Part shown: positions 15,084 through 24,481 of the stretch, piece after piece
Position numbering within the stretch: the first letter of the stretch is position 1
Layout: each line of letters opens with the position of its first letter
From: an uncultured Hyphomicrobiales bacterium
GTDB taxonomy: Bacteria; Pseudomonadota; Alphaproteobacteria; Rhizobiales; Xanthobacteraceae
DNA: 50,927 bases
NCBI GenBank assembly: GCA_903929045.1
Contig: CAIYTE010000178.1
Span: 1-50,927, forward strand
Reading direction: 5' to 3'
Notes under the pieces: generated by a model
Databases searched by the model: none
Told to the model about the DNA's origin: nothing
What the model saw: the letters and a program-made list of their open reading frames with translations, nothing else
Position numbers and translations under genes: made by a program

Positions 15084-15850
15084 AACGCCGCCACCGCGTT
15101 CAGAAGGCGCTCGATATCTTCCGGCCGCGACAGGCGATGATCGCCGTCCTTGATCAGGGTCAGCACCACGTCGTCGCTGGCAAAATGCGACATCAATCGC
15201 TGCACATGCGCGAAGGGTACATCCGGATCCTGCACGCCCTGCAGAATGTGCACCGGGCATCCGGTCTCGATCAGTCCGCCCATCAGCAGGTGATGGCGGC
15301 CATCCTCGATCAATGTCTTGGTAATCGGATAAGGCGCTTCGTATTGCGACGGTCGCAGCCATCTGCCGGTCGTCTCGATCTGCTTCTTGATGTCGTCGGA
15401 GAACGCCTTCCACATCAGCTCCTCGGTGAAGTCCACCGCCGGCGCGAGCAGCACCATGCCGGCGACCTGTGCCGCGGGTTGTTTGCGCAACTCCCGCACC
15501 AGCAGCAGCGCCAGCCATCCGCCCATCGACGAGCCGACCAGCACCTGCGGCCCCTTGGCGAAGGCGCGGTAGACCGCCACGCTTTCCGCAAGCCACCGGC
15601 CAATCGTCCCCTCGGTGAATTCGCCGCTGGACTCGCCGTGGCCCGAATAATCGTAGCGCAGGCAGGCGCGGCCCTGGGCTTCCGCCCAGCCATCGAGCGC
15701 CGCCGCCTTGGTGCCCTTCATGTCGGACTTGAAGCCGCCCAGCCAGACCAGCCCCGGCTTCCCCCCATCGCCCTTGCTCTCGCGCACGCGCACGGCGATG
15801 GTCCGCGGGGGCGATTCTAGCGCAAGAGATGTGAGACGGGCTTCGCTCAT
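15080..15850 (-). CDS. Alpha/beta-fold hydrolase
   Basis: A 256-residue serine hydrolase of the alpha/beta fold, similar in pattern to ABHD10-like thioesterases/carboxylesterases. The nucleophile elbow is GSSMGG (about residues 106-111), the acid Asp is in [11 protein letters not shown] and the His in IKDGDHRLS near residue 238. The oxyanion segment is [16 protein letters not shown], and [10 protein letters not shown] is the typical strand-turn block. There is no signal peptide, so it is cytosolic. Substrate unknown. It is convergent with queG, and the two stop codons share one palindromic CTAG. Confidence 0.88.
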   Translation of the reverse strand: MSEARLTSLALESPPRTIAVRVRESKGDGGKPGLVWLGGFKSDMKGTKAAALDGWAEAQGRACLRYDYSGHGESSGEFTEGTIGRWLAESVAVYRAFAKGPQVLVGSSMGGWLALLLVRELRKQPAAQVAGMVLLAPAVDFTEELMWKAFSDDIKKQIETTGRWLRPSQYEAPYPITKTLIEDGRHHLLMGGLIETGCPVHILQGVQDPDVPFAHVQRLMSHFASDDVVLTLIKDGDHRLSRPEDIERLLNAVAAF

Positions 15851-15897
15851 GACGATTCGGCTGATCCAATGACGGTGCGCGACGATAGAGTGCAGCG

Positions 15898-17109
15898 ATG
15901 GGCCCCGTGAAGGAAAATCTGCGCCGCAAGCCGCGCTCGCTGTCCGGCGCCACGATCCTGCAGATCGTGCCGGCGCTGAGCGACGATCCCATCGGCCACG
16001 CCGCCGTCGATATCGCGCTGACGTTGCTGCAATCCGGCGCCCGCGCCATCGTCGCCGGTGACGGCGGACCTCTGGTCGGCGACCTGCGCGCCTTCGGCGG
16101 CGAATGGCTGCCGATGCCGAACGCCACCTTCAATCCGCTGCGCATCAATGCGAACGCGCGCAAGCTGGCACACCTCATCGCCGGCGAACGCATCGACATC
16201 GTGCACGCGCACAGCGCGGGCGCGGCGTGGAGCGCGCTCTCGGCGACGCGGCGCATGCCGGTGTTTCTGGTGACGTCATTCCCCGATGAAGTCGCGGCGC
16301 ATTCCTGGCCGGGCACATCGTTGCGCTCGTCTCTGGCGCGCGGCGATCGTGTCATCGCGCCATCGAGTTACGTGTCGCGCGCCATGATCGAACGTTATGC
16401 GATTTCCCCGGACCGCATCGCCGTCATTCCGCGCAGCGTCGACACTGCGAAATTCAATCCGGCGGCGGTCAGTGCCGAACGCATCGCCGCGATCCGCCGC
16501 GTCTGGGGCGTGCTGCCGCAAATGCGCGTCGTGCTGGTGACCGGCCGCATCGCGCCCGGCAACGGACAGATGAGCGTCATCGAGGCGGCGCGTCTGCTGG
16601 TCGCCGGCGGCGACCGCAATTTCGCCATCGTGTTCGCCGGCGAGGACCGCGGCCAGGGCGCCCTCGTGAAATCACTCTGGGCCCGCGCCCGGCAACACAG
16701 CATCGACACGCTGTGCCGCGTCGTCGGTCAGCCAACCGATATGCCCGCGGCACTGGCCGCCGCCGATCTCGTCGTCGTGCCGGCGCTCAAACCGCCTTTG
16801 TCCGGCCGCGCCGTCGCCGAAGCGCAGGCCATCGGCCGCCCGGTCATCGCCACCACCGTCGGTGTGCTGCCGGAGAACGTACTTTGCCCGCCGCGCATGC
16901 GCGACGACCTGCGCACCGGCTGGCTGGTGCGCCCCAACAATGTCACCGAGATGGCGCGCGCCATCGGCGCGGCTTTGGCGATGGATGTGACGGCCTACGA
17001 GGCCTTGGGCGCACGCGCCCGGCAGTTTGCCGAATTCGCTTTCTCGCCGCAGAGCGTTGCCGAGGCGATCCGGGGCGTTTATACATCATTGCTAGCGCGT
17101 GATGCGTAA
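15898..17109 (+). CDS. GT4-family glycosyltransferase (first of tandem pair)
   Basis: A 403-residue GT-B fold glycosyltransferase. The N-domain has ILQIVPALSDDPIGHAAVDIALTLLQSGARAIVAG, and IDIVHAHSAGAAW, where GT4 enzymes keep HAH. The C-domain has VILVTGRI-like VVLVTGRIAPGNGQMSVIEAARLL, and the nucleotide-sugar-binding E-x7-E region is present as GRAVAEAQAIGRPVIATTVG. Typical GT4 enzymes have a first Glu in P-S-x-x-EG; here that region reads PALKPPLSGRAVAEAQ, so the first Glu seems replaced. The acceptor is unknown, possibly a cell-surface glycan. Divergent from the hydrolase, and 21 bases ahead of a paralogue. Confidence 0.85.
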   Translation: MGPVKENLRRKPRSLSGATILQIVPALSDDPIGHAAVDIALTLLQSGARAIVAGDGGPLVGDLRAFGGEWLPMPNATFNPLRINANARKLAHLIAGERIDIVHAHSAGAAWSALSATRRMPVFLVTSFPDEVAAHSWPGTSLRSSLARGDRVIAPSSYVSRAMIERYAISPDRIAVIPRSVDTAKFNPAAVSAERIAAIRRVWGVLPQMRVVLVTGRIAPGNGQMSVIEAARLLVAGGDRNFAIVFAGEDRGQGALVKSLWARARQHSIDTLCRVVGQPTDMPAALAAADLVVVPALKPPLSGRAVAEAQAIGRPVIATTVGVLPENVLCPPRMRDDLRTGWLVRPNNVTEMARAIGAALAMDVTAYEALGARARQFAEFAFSPQSVAEAIRGVYTSLLARDA

Positions 17110-17130
17110 GCGGGGGCGTTTCGAGGTCGA

Positions 17131-18432
17131 ATGCCTGGTTCGGTAGCGCCTGAGACTCCCGCTTTCGAGACGCGCCGCTCGGACAAATCCGCTGCGCAAA
17201 CTATGCCAGATCCACTGACGGTTCTGATCGTGGTGCCGACGCTCGATGGCGGCGCCACCGACGCCGGCGCGGTCGAACTCGTCCGCATCCTTCAGAACGC
17301 CGGTCATCGCGCCATCGTCGCATCGCGCGCCGGACGTCTGGCCGCCGATGTCACATCCGCTGGCGCCGAATTTGTCGCGATTGATACCGGCACCAACAAT
17401 CCGGTCGCCATTCTCGCCAATGCCGCCGCGCTTGGCCGGCTGGTGCGCGATAAAAAATGCGACGTCGTTCATGCGTTCGGCCGCGCCGGCGCCTGGAGCG
17501 CACTCATCGCGGCAAAGATGAAAGGCGTTCCCTTTGTCACCAGCTGGTACAAGGGGTTTCAGGAACAGAACCTCCTCAAGCGCCTGTACAACAGCGTCAT
17601 GGCGCGCGGCGCGAAAGTCTTCGCCTCGAGCGAACAGATCGCGCAGCTGATCAACGACCGGTACGGCACGCCGTGGGACATGATCGCGGTCGTGCCGTGC
17701 AGCATCGACGTCGGCCGTTTCGATCCCGCGCTCGTCACGCACACGCGCGTCGATGCCATCCGCAACAGTTGGGGGGTGCGGCCCGAGACCAAGGTCATTC
17801 TGGTCACCGGACGCATCACCCGCCGCAAAGGGCATCACGTCGTCGTCAAGGCGGTGCGCCGCCTCAAGGACATGGGACTGAAAGATTTTCTCTTCGTGTT
17901 TGTCGGCGAAGATCGCGGCCACACGCATTACACCGGCGAACTCTGGGATCAGGTGCTGACGACGGAGACGATGGACGTCATCCGCATGGCCGCGCCGGTA
18001 AGCGATATGCCGGCGGCCTATGCCGCGGCGACGGTCGTGGTGTCGGCGGCGGTGCAGCCCGAAGGCGTGCAGCGCGCCTTGCTCGAGGCGCAGGCCATGG
18101 CGCGGCCCGTGCTCGTGTCGGATATGGCCGCCGGTCCGGATGTCGTTCTCACAACGCCGGCCGTGCCGGAAGGCCGTGTCACCGGCATGCGCTTTCCGTC
18201 CGGCGACGACGCAGCGCTGGCATCGACACTGCTGCGGCTGTTTTTCTTGTCGGAGCCGGCGCGCAACGCGATGGGACGGCGCGGCCGCGAATGGGTGCTC
18301 GGCCATTTCGATGGTGACGGGGTAGCGGCGCAGACCCTGCGGCTTTACAGCGAGATCGCGGGACGTCCGATCACCCAAGAGGGCCGCGGCTCGGCGGCTT
18401 TGTCACAGTCCGATAAAATTAGTGCAATTTAA
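17131..18432 (+). CDS. GT4-family glycosyltransferase (second of tandem pair)
   Basis: A 433-residue GT4 enzyme paralogous to the gene before it. It shares VVHAFGRAGAWSALIAAK in the N-domain, KVILVTGRITRRKGHHVVVKAVRRLKDMG, FVFVGEDRGHTHYTGELWDQV and DMPAAYAAATVVVSAAVQPEGVQRALLEAQAMARPVLVSDMA. Unlike its neighbour it keeps the first Glu in AVQPEGVQRALLEA, so the E-x7-E pair looks complete. An N-terminal extension of 24 residues precedes MPDPLTVLIVVPTLDGG; an ATG at 17203 is an alternative start. GAGGT just before 17131 supports the longer form. Product unknown. Confidence 0.86.
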   Translation: MPGSVAPETPAFETRRSDKSAAQTMPDPLTVLIVVPTLDGGATDAGAVELVRILQNAGHRAIVASRAGRLAADVTSAGAEFVAIDTGTNNPVAILANAAALGRLVRDKKCDVVHAFGRAGAWSALIAAKMKGVPFVTSWYKGFQEQNLLKRLYNSVMARGAKVFASSEQIAQLINDRYGTPWDMIAVVPCSIDVGRFDPALVTHTRVDAIRNSWGVRPETKVILVTGRITRRKGHHVVVKAVRRLKDMGLKDFLFVFVGEDRGHTHYTGELWDQVLTTETMDVIRMAAPVSDMPAAYAAATVVVSAAVQPEGVQRALLEAQAMARPVLVSDMAAGPDVVLTTPAVPEGRVTGMRFPSGDDAALASTLLRLFFLSEPARNAMGRRGREWVLGHFDGDGVAAQTLRLYSEIAGRPITQEGRGSAALSQSDKISAI

Positions 18433-18476
18433 GCGCTTTGAACGCGGAATCTGCCTGAAGTTTCGACAATCGGAGC

Positions 18477-18502
18477 GGAACGGCGTTGACTTATTCGCCG
18501 TT
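18477..18502 (+). promoter_or_regulatory. Possible EcfG-type promoter upstream of infC
   Basis: GGAAC (18477-18481), 17 bases, CGTT (18499-18502): an exact match to the general-stress sigma factor EcfG pattern GGAAC-N16/17-CGTT. A TTGACT at 18485 inside the spacer could instead belong to a housekeeping promoter. About one exact match is expected by chance in a window this size, so support is modest. Confidence 0.35.
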
Positions 18503-18581
18503 TCTACCAATCTTTACCCCATCCGGCAGGGCGCTTGGCGCACCTCAAGGACCGTCGCAACAGCATGAGGAGATAGTAGCC

Positions 18582-19121
18582 ATTCGTCGTCCGATGAAAG
18601 CCGCGCAGCCCGCCCAAAAGGACGGCCCGCGCATCAACGAGGAGATCCGCTCGAAAGAAGTTCAGCTGATCGATGCCACTGGCGACAACAAGGGTGTCGT
18701 CGATACGCTTGTCGCACTCGGCATGGCCGAAGCGGCCGGGCTCGACTTGGTCGAGATTTCTCCCAACAACAATCCGCCCGTCTGCAAGATCCTGGATTTC
18801 GGCAAGTACAAATTCCAGGCGCAGAAAAAGGCGGCCGAAGCCCGCAAGAAACAGAAGGTCGTCGAGATCAAGGAGATCAAGCTCCGCCCGATGATCGACG
18901 ATCACGATTACGACGTGAAAATGCGCGCGATGCAGCGCTTTTTCGAGGAAGGCGACAAGGTCAAGATCACCTTGCGCTTCCGCGGCCGTGAAATGGCGCA
19001 CCAGGAGTTGGGCTACAAGCTGCTCAACCGGGTCAAGGACGACACCGGGCCGATCGCCAAGGTGGAATCCGAGCCGCGTTTCGAAGGCCGTCAGATGGTG
19101 ATGCTGCTGGCGCCGCGTTAA
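18582..19121 (+). CDS. infC: Translation initiation factor IF-3
   Basis: A 179-residue IF-3, which binds 30S, rejects non-initiator tRNA and keeps subunits apart. The N-domain has [23 protein letters not shown] and [30 protein letters not shown]. The linker is [15 protein letters not shown], and the C-domain runs [44 protein letters not shown] placed the start at the ATT at 18582 because TGAGGAG ends nine bases upstream and the protein then has the usual length ([19 protein letters not shown]). An ATG at 18594 is too far from that site, and a frame start at 18486 adds unrelated residues. An AUU start is the classic means of IF-3 autoregulation. Confidence 0.95.
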   Translation: MRRPMKAAQPAQKDGPRINEEIRSKEVQLIDATGDNKGVVDTLVALGMAEAAGLDLVEISPNNNPPVCKILDFGKYKFQAQKKAAEARKKQKVVEIKEIKLRPMIDDHDYDVKMRAMQRFFEEGDKVKITLRFRGREMAHQELGYKLLNRVKDDTGPIAKVESEPRFEGRQMVMLLAPR

Positions 19122-19140
19122 GCGCGACAGCCGTCCGATA

Positions 19141-19176
19141 AAAAACGCCGCTCGCGACCTCGCGGGCGGCGTTTTT
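19141..19176 (+). terminator. Intrinsic terminator after infC
   Basis: AAAAACGCCGC ... GCGGCGTTTTT: a strong GC stem followed by five T, 20 bases after the infC stop. It separates infC from rpmI-rplT, which therefore need their own promoter. Confidence 0.85.
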
Positions 19177-19467
19177 GCGTTCCAAGGGCGAAAATCGGGA
19201 TTTTCCGGGAAAAATAACAAAAATCGGGGTCAAAACCCTGATTTTCGGGCAAAATGGCCGGAAACACGGCGAAACGGCTGCGCCTCAGCTTGGTTGCAAG
19301 CTTGGCGGACCTCTGCCATAACGCCGCCCTTCATGGCCCGGCCAGTCAGGGCTGCCGTGGCGATGAAAACCGCTCAATTCCGAGCACCAAGCTCCAAGCC
19401 AATTCTTGCGAGCACATCCAGGCCAGACGCGGCTTACGCTTCGTCATGGGCCGATGAGGAGAGCAAA
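19177..19467 (+). promoter_or_regulatory. Leader and promoter region of rpmI-rplT
   Basis: About 290 bases without a convincing gene. It contains an A/T-rich dyad (AAAATCGGGG ... CCCTGATTTT, about 19220-19247). A weak promoter-like pair TTGCAA (19294-19299) and CATAAC (19317-19322) has a 17-base spacer. A leader of ~140 bases would then precede rpmI. In many bacteria L20 represses this operon through leader structure; I could not identify such a site by eye. Confidence 0.4.
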
Positions 19468-19668
19468 ATGCCCAAGTTGAAGACCAAGTCGGGCGCTAAA
19501 AAGCGCTTCAAAATTACGGCCTCGGGTAAAGTGAAGTACGCCCAGGCCGGCAAACGCCACGGCATGATCAAGCGGACCACCAAGCAGATCCGCAACAAGC
19601 GCGGCACCAACGTGCTTTTCAAGACCGACGGCGACAACATCAAGAAGTACTGGCTGCCGAACGGCTGA
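19468..19668 (+). CDS. rpmI: 50S ribosomal protein L35
   Basis: A 66-residue basic ribosomal protein with the L35 signature [22 protein letters not shown] near the N-terminus and [19 protein letters not shown] in the middle. The ATG at 19468 follows GAGGAGAGCAAA, a strong ribosome-binding site. First gene of the rpmI-rplT pair. Confidence 0.98.
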   Translation: MPKLKTKSGAKKRFKITASGKVKYAQAGKRHGMIKRTTKQIRNKRGTNVLFKTDGDNIKKYWLPNG

Positions 19669-19747
19669 CCTGTATTCGAAGCCGCGCCCGCGCGGCCGTT
19701 GTTCCCGTCAATTCATCGCACGTTAGAAAACCGCAAGGAGTTCGATC

Positions 19748-20134
19748 ATGGCTCGCGTTAAACGCGGCGTTACCGCCCACGCCAAGCACAAGAAAGTCTA
19801 CAAGGCAGCCAAGGGCTATTACGGCCGCCGCAAGAACACGATCCGCACCGCCAAGCAGGCCGTCGAAAAGGCCGGCCAGTACGCGTTCCGCGACCGCAAA
19901 CGCAAGAAGCGTACGTTCCGCGCTTTGTGGATCCAGCGTCTCAACGCCGCTGTGCGTCCGTTCGGCCTGAACTATTCGAAGTTCATCGATGGTCTGGCGA
20001 AGGCCAACCTGATGGTCGATCGCAAGGTGCTGTCGGATCTCGCGATCCACGAGCCGGCTGCGTTCGCGGCGATCGTGGAAAAGGCGAAGGCCGCCATTCC
20101 GGCTCCGGCCGAAAAGCCGCGCGCCACGGCGTAA
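19748..20134 (+). CDS. rplT: 50S ribosomal protein L20
   Basis: A 128-residue primary rRNA-binding protein needed for early 50S assembly. The conserved start is [28 protein letters not shown], followed by [37 protein letters not shown] and [24 protein letters not shown] site precedes the ATG. It lies 79 bases after rpmI in the same operon, with a ten-residue Pro/Ala tail ([10 protein letters not shown]). Confidence 0.98.
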   Translation: MARVKRGVTAHAKHKKVYKAAKGYYGRRKNTIRTAKQAVEKAGQYAFRDRKRKKRTFRALWIQRLNAAVRPFGLNYSKFIDGLAKANLMVDRKVLSDLAIHEPAAFAAIVEKAKAAIPAPAEKPRATA

Positions 20135-20144
20135 GTCACTGGGT

Positions 20145-20208
20145 GTCGTCCCCCGCGAAGGCGGGGGACCCAGCAAGTGCTGGATCGTCCGCCTTCGCGG
20201 ACGATGAC
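20145..20208. repeat. Palindromic intergenic repeat between rplT and pheS
   Basis: Hairpins CCCCCGCGAAGGCGGGGG and GTCCGCCTTCGCGGAC facing each other, ending in CGATGAC, with CAGCAAGTGCTG between them. Same general type as the units at 2701 and 23730. It ends 16 bases before the pheS start, so it will be in the pheS leader if transcription continues from rplT. Confidence 0.75.
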
Positions 20209-20224
20209 GGTGCACGGGGCTCCC

Positions 20225-21307
20225 ATGTCCGATATCGCGCAACTTGAGTCCGAGCTTCTCGCCGCCGTGTCGTCCGCCAAGGACGAAACGGCGCTGGAAG
20301 CCGTGCGCGTTTCCGCGCTCGGCAAAAGCGGTTCGGTGTCAGCGCTGCTGAAAACGCTTGGCGCCATGACGCCGGACGAACGCAAGGCCAAGGGCCCGGC
20401 GATCAACGGACTGAAAGACAAGGTCGGCGGCGCCATTGCCGCGCGCAAGGATGAACTCGCCGCCGGCGCGCTCGATGCCCGGCTTGCGTCAGAGACGGTC
20501 GACGTCACGTTGCCGGTGCGCGAAGCACCCGTGGAAACGGGCCGCCTGCATCCGATCAGCCAGGTGATCGACGAACTCACCGCGATCTTCGCCGACATGG
20601 GCTTTGCCGTCGCCGAAGGGCCGGATATCGAGACCGACGACTACAACTTCACCAAATTGAATTTCCCGGAAGGCCATCCGGCGCGGGAAATGCACGACAC
20701 GTTCTATTTCCCGCAGAAGCCCGACGGCTCGCGGCTGTTGCTGCGCACGCACACGTCCCCGGTGCAGGTGCGCACCATGCTGACGCAGAAGCCGCCGATC
20801 CGCGTCATCATTCCGGGCCGCACGTACCGCTCCGATTCCGATCAGACGCACACGCCGATGTTCCATCAGGTCGAAGGCCTGGTGATCGATAAGTCGTCGC
20901 ACATGGGCCACCTCAAGTGGATCCTCGAGGAATTTTGCAAGGCGTTCTTCGAAGTCGATCAGGTCAAGATGCGCTTCCGCCCGTCCTTCTTCCCCTTCAC
21001 CGAACCGTCGATGGAAGTCGACATTCAGTGCAAGCGCGACAAGGGCGAAATCCGCTTCGGCGAGGGCACCGACTGGCTCGAGATTCTCGGCTGCGGCATG
21101 GTGCACCCGAACGTGCTGCGCAACTGCGGCCTCGATCCGGAAGAGTATCAGGGCTTCGCCTGGGGCATGGGCATCGACCGCATCGCCATGCTGAAATACG
21201 GCATGCCGGACCTGCGTCCGTTCTTTGAAGCGGACGTGCGCTGGCTATCGCATTACGGCTTCCGGCCGCTCGACTTCCCGACGCTCGCGGGAGGGCTCAG
21301 CACGTGA
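20225..21307 (+). CDS. pheS: Phenylalanine-tRNA ligase alpha subunit
   Basis: A 360-residue catalytic subunit of the alpha2-beta2 synthetase that charges tRNA-Phe. An N-terminal coiled-coil tRNA-binding arm (residues 1-90) is followed by the class II core: motif 1 [19 protein letters not shown], motif 2 with [25 protein letters not shown], and motif 3 with [41 protein letters not shown] 20225 ([12 protein letters not shown]) fits the family; the frame's earlier starts lie within the repeat. pheT follows with a four-base overlap. Confidence 0.97.
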   Translation: MSDIAQLESELLAAVSSAKDETALEAVRVSALGKSGSVSALLKTLGAMTPDERKAKGPAINGLKDKVGGAIAARKDELAAGALDARLASETVDVTLPVREAPVETGRLHPISQVIDELTAIFADMGFAVAEGPDIETDDYNFTKLNFPEGHPAREMHDTFYFPQKPDGSRLLLRTHTSPVQVRTMLTQKPPIRVIIPGRTYRSDSDQTHTPMFHQVEGLVIDKSSHMGHLKWILEEFCKAFFEVDQVKMRFRPSFFPFTEPSMEVDIQCKRDKGEIRFGEGTDWLEILGCGMVHPNVLRNCGLDPEEYQGFAWGMGIDRIAMLKYGMPDLRPFFEADVRWLSHYGFRPLDFPTLAGGLST

Positions 21308-23721
21308 AGTTCACCCTCTCCTGGCTGAAGCAGCACCTCGACACGACGGCGTCCCTCGACGAGATCGTCGAGAAGCTGACCATGATCGGCCTCGAAGTCG
21401 AACACGTCGAGAACAAGGCGAAAGAATACGAGCCCTTCAAGGTCGTGCAGATCCTGGAAGCCGTACAGCATCCGGACGCCGATCGCCTGCGCGTCTGCAA
21501 GGTCGATAACGGCACCGGCGCGCCGCTGCAGATCGTCTGCGGCGCCCCGAATGCGCGCGCGGGGCTGAAGACCGTGCTCGGCCTGCCCGGCACTTACATT
21601 TCGGCGAAGAAAATCACGCTCTCGGTCGGCAAGATCCGCGGCGTCGAATCGCAAGGCATGATGATCTCCGGCGCCGAGATCGGTTTCTCCGATGACTCGG
21701 ACGGCATCATCGAAATGCCGGCGGATGCGCCGATCGGCAAGCCGTTCGCCGAAGTTCTCGGCCTCAACGAGCCGGTGATCGAAATCAACCTGACGCCGAA
21801 CCGCTCCGACTGCACCGGCGTCAATGGCATCGCCCGCGATCTCGGCGCGACGCTCATCGGCGACTACAAGGAAAATGCGCCGAAGCCGATCAAGGGCTCG
21901 TTCCCCTGCCCGGTGAAGGTGACGCTCGATTTCGGCGCGACGCATCCGCTGTGCCCGGCCTTCGGCCTGCGCCTCGTGCGCGGCGTCAAGAACAGCCCGT
22001 CGCCGAAGTGGCTGCAGGACCGGCTCAGCGCCATCGGCCTGCGCCCGATCAATGCACTGGTCGACATCACCAACTTCATCACTTTCGACCGCGGCCGCCC
22101 GCTGCATGTGTTCGACGCCGATAAGGTGAAGGGCAACATCGTCGTGCGCCGCGCGCAGAACGGCGAGAAGCTTACGGCGCTCGATGGCAAGACCTATGAG
22201 CTCGATGCCGCGATGTGCGTGATCGCCGACGATGCGGGCGTCGAGTCGCTCGCCGGCATCATGGGCGGCGAGGCCTCCGGTTGCGACGAGAACACCACCA
22301 ATGTGCTGATCGAGTCGGCCCTATGGGAGGAGATCAACATCGCCCAGACCGGCCGCAAGCTCGGCATCAACACCGACGCGCGCTATCGCTTCGAGCGCGG
22401 CGTCGATCCGAACTTCATGATCCCGGGTCTCGACCTCGCGACGCAGATGGTCATCGACCTGTGCGGCGGCGAGGCCTCCGAAGCCGTCGTCGCCGGCAAG
22501 GCTGAAGCCAAGGAAACCGTGGTCGATTTCCCGGTGAGTGAATTGCCGCGTCTCGCCGGCATGAAGCTGACCGACCGCGAAATACGCCGCACGCTGGAGA
22601 AGCTCGGCTTTTTTGTTGCCGGTCCCGCCGATCGTCTCAAGGTTGCCGTGCCCTCATGGCGCCCCGACGTTCACGGCCGCGCCGACATCGTCGAAGAACT
22701 CGTTCGCATTGCCGGTGTCGATCAGGTGCCGGCAACGCCGTTCCCGCGCGGCGACAATCCGCGCAAGGCGGTGCTGACGCCGATCCAGACCCGCACACGC
22801 AAGGCCAAGCGCGCGCTCGCCGCGCGCGGTCTGGTCGAGGCCGTGACCTGGTCCTTCGTGTCGAAGCGCGAAGCCGAACATTTCGGCGGCGGCAAGCCGG
22901 AACTAGCGCTGGCCAACCCCATTGCTGCCGAATTGTCGGATATGCGTCCGAGCCTGATCGCCGGTCTCGTGATGGCGGCGCAACGCAATGCCGATCGTGG
23001 CTTTGCCGACGTGGCGCTGTTCGAAGTCGGCCAGATCTTCAAAGGCGACAAGCCCGAGGATCAATTCACCGCCGCGAGCGGCCTGCGCCGCGCGCTGGCC
23101 AAAGGCACCGGCGCCGGCCGTCACTGGTCGGGCAAGCCGGAGCCGGTCGATGTGTTCGACGCCAAGGCTGACGCTTTCGCTGTGCTCGCCGCTGCCGGCG
23201 CGCCGGTCCAGGCGATGCAGATTGTCCCGGGTGGGCCGGCCTGGTTCCATCCCGGCCGCAGCGGCACCATTCAGATGGGCCCGCAGAACATCATCGGCCA
23301 TTTCGGCGAACTGCATCCGCGCACGCTCGCCGCGTTCAAGGCCGACGGCCCGCTGGTTGCCTTCGAGGTCATTCTCGAAAACATTCCGCCGGCCAAGGCC
23401 AAGCCGACGCGCGCCAAGCCGTTGCTCGAACTGTCGGCGTTTCAGCCGGTCGAACGTGACTTTGCCTTCGTCGTCGAAAGCAAGGTGAAGGCCGCCGACA
23501 TCGTGCGCGCCGCGCAGGGCATCGACAAGAAGCTGATCACCAACGTCACGGTGTTCGATGTCTATGAAGGCACCGGCATCGAACCCGGCAAGAAGTCGGT
23601 CGCCATCGCCGTCGCCTTCCAGCCGCGCGAAAAGACGATGACGGATGCAGAGATCGACGCGCTCGGGCAGAAGATCGTCGCCGAAGTGTCGAAGAAAACC
23701 GGCGGCGTGCTGCGCGGTTAA
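21304..23721 (+). CDS. pheT: Phenylalanine-tRNA ligase beta subunit
   Basis: An 805-residue subunit with the expected order: core [33 protein letters not shown]; a tRNA-binding EMAP/OB domain at about 40-150 ([36 protein letters not shown]); B3/4 editing domain ([13 protein letters not shown]); B5 domain; a catalytic-like core domain ([22 protein letters not shown]); and a C-terminal ferredoxin-fold anticodon-binding domain ([12 protein letters not shown]). The GTG start at 21304 overlaps the pheS stop (GTGA), keeping subunit synthesis coupled. Confidence 0.97.
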   Translation: MKFTLSWLKQHLDTTASLDEIVEKLTMIGLEVEHVENKAKEYEPFKVVQILEAVQHPDADRLRVCKVDNGTGAPLQIVCGAPNARAGLKTVLGLPGTYISAKKITLSVGKIRGVESQGMMISGAEIGFSDDSDGIIEMPADAPIGKPFAEVLGLNEPVIEINLTPNRSDCTGVNGIARDLGATLIGDYKENAPKPIKGSFPCPVKVTLDFGATHPLCPAFGLRLVRGVKNSPSPKWLQDRLSAIGLRPINALVDITNFITFDRGRPLHVFDADKVKGNIVVRRAQNGEKLTALDGKTYELDAAMCVIADDAGVESLAGIMGGEASGCDENTTNVLIESALWEEINIAQTGRKLGINTDARYRFERGVDPNFMIPGLDLATQMVIDLCGGEASEAVVAGKAEAKETVVDFPVSELPRLAGMKLTDREIRRTLEKLGFFVAGPADRLKVAVPSWRPDVHGRADIVEELVRIAGVDQVPATPFPRGDNPRKAVLTPIQTRTRKAKRALAARGLVEAVTWSFVSKREAEHFGGGKPELALANPIAAELSDMRPSLIAGLVMAAQRNADRGFADVALFEVGQIFKGDKPEDQFTAASGLRRALAKGTGAGRHWSGKPEPVDVFDAKADAFAVLAAAGAPVQAMQIVPGGPAWFHPGRSGTIQMGPQNIIGHFGELHPRTLAAFKADGPLVAFEVILENIPPAKAKPTRAKPLLELSAFQPVERDFAFVVESKVKAADIVRAAQGIDKKLITNVTVFDVYEGTGIEPGKKSVAIAVAFQPREKTMTDAEIDALGQKIVAEVSKKTGGVLRG

Positions 23722-23729
23722 TCTCCGCT

Positions 23730-23804
23730 GTCATGCCCGCGAAAGCGGGCATCCAGTAATCACGGCACGATCCTGGGTACTGGATCCTCCTGCACGGGGA
23801 TGAC
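23730..23804. repeat. Palindromic intergenic repeat after pheT
   Basis: Bounded by GTCATGCCCGCG and CACGGGGATGAC, with hairpin GCCCGCGAAAGCGGGC, then ATCCAGTA ... TACTGGAT arms. It lies between the convergent pheT and Dph6-like genes. Confidence 0.75.
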
Positions 23805-23812
23805 AACCTGCG

Positions 23813-24481
23813 TTAAGCGGGCAATAAATCCGCGAACGCAAATCCTTCGCGCACGACCGTCTCGCCGACCCTGACCGGAATTTTCCGCGACAGCATCGGC
23901 CCCGCCGATACAAACGAATGAAACTCGCCGTTCTCGCCGCACGGATCGATGCCGCTGGGCAGATCGCCGAGCAGCGACGCGTCGAAGCGGCGGCCCGCAA
24001 ACCTGGCCGATAATTTCTTCAGATCCACCACCGCCAGATGCGCCTCGACCCCGGCGGCGATCATCTCGCGCGCCAGCCCATCGGTCGGCCGCATCCAGAT
24101 CGGAAACACCGCCGTCACGTTGATCGCGGCGAGCTTGGCCTCGCGCCAGGCACGCAGATCTGCCAGAAACAAATCGCCGAAGATGACATGCGTGACGCCG
24201 GCCGCCACCGCGTCCTGCATCGCCGCCGCCATCCAGGCTTCGTAGATGTCGTTGGTGCAGGGAAACGGAATGCGCACCGTGATCGACGGCAGGCCTGCGG
24301 CCTCAAGCTGCGCCCGCAGCAATTCCTCGCGGACACCATGCATGCTGACGCGCTCAAAGGTGTCCGTCACGGTCGTCAGCGCGCCGACGATGTCGTAGTC
24401 GCCGGCTTTGCGCGCTTCATGCAGGGCCCAGGCGCTATCCTTGCCGCTCGACCAGGCGATGAGCGCCTTCGGTCGCGGCAT
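23813..24481 (-). CDS. Dph6-like adenine nucleotide alpha hydrolase (PP-loop ATP-pyrophosphatase)
   Basis: A 222-residue cytosolic protein with the PP-loop SSGKDSAWALHEA near residue 11, and family blocks SMHGVREELLRAQLEAAGLP, GVTHVIFGDLFLADLR, the catalytic-type PLW-like FPIWMRPTDGLAREMIAAG, and the C-terminal GENGEFHSFV. This resembles eukaryotic and archaeal Dph6 (diphthine-ammonia ligase). Bacteria lack diphthamide, so the substrate must differ; ATP-dependent amidation of a small molecule is a reasonable guess. Its ATG shares one base with the stop of the amine oxidase gene (TGATG), suggesting translational coupling. Not to be read as diphthamide synthesis. Confidence 0.85.
   Translation of the reverse strand: MPRPKALIAWSSGKDSAWALHEARKAGDYDIVGALTTVTDTFERVSMHGVREELLRAQLEAAGLPSITVRIPFPCTNDIYEAWMAAAMQDAVAAGVTHVIFGDLFLADLRAWREAKLAAINVTAVFPIWMRPTDGLAREMIAAGVEAHLAVVDLKKLSARFAGRRFDASLLGDLPSGIDPCGENGEFHSFVSAGPMLSRKIPVRVGETVVREGFAFADLLPA

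Noticed and set aside
14682-16355. 557-codon open frame opposite queG, the hydrolase gap and the first GT4 gene
   Set aside because: It crosses several well-supported genes and has shadow-frame composition.
23813-24481. Diphthamide synthesis
   Set aside because: The Dph6-like fold is present, but diphthamide is confined to archaea and eukaryotes and no Dph1/2/5 partners are seen.
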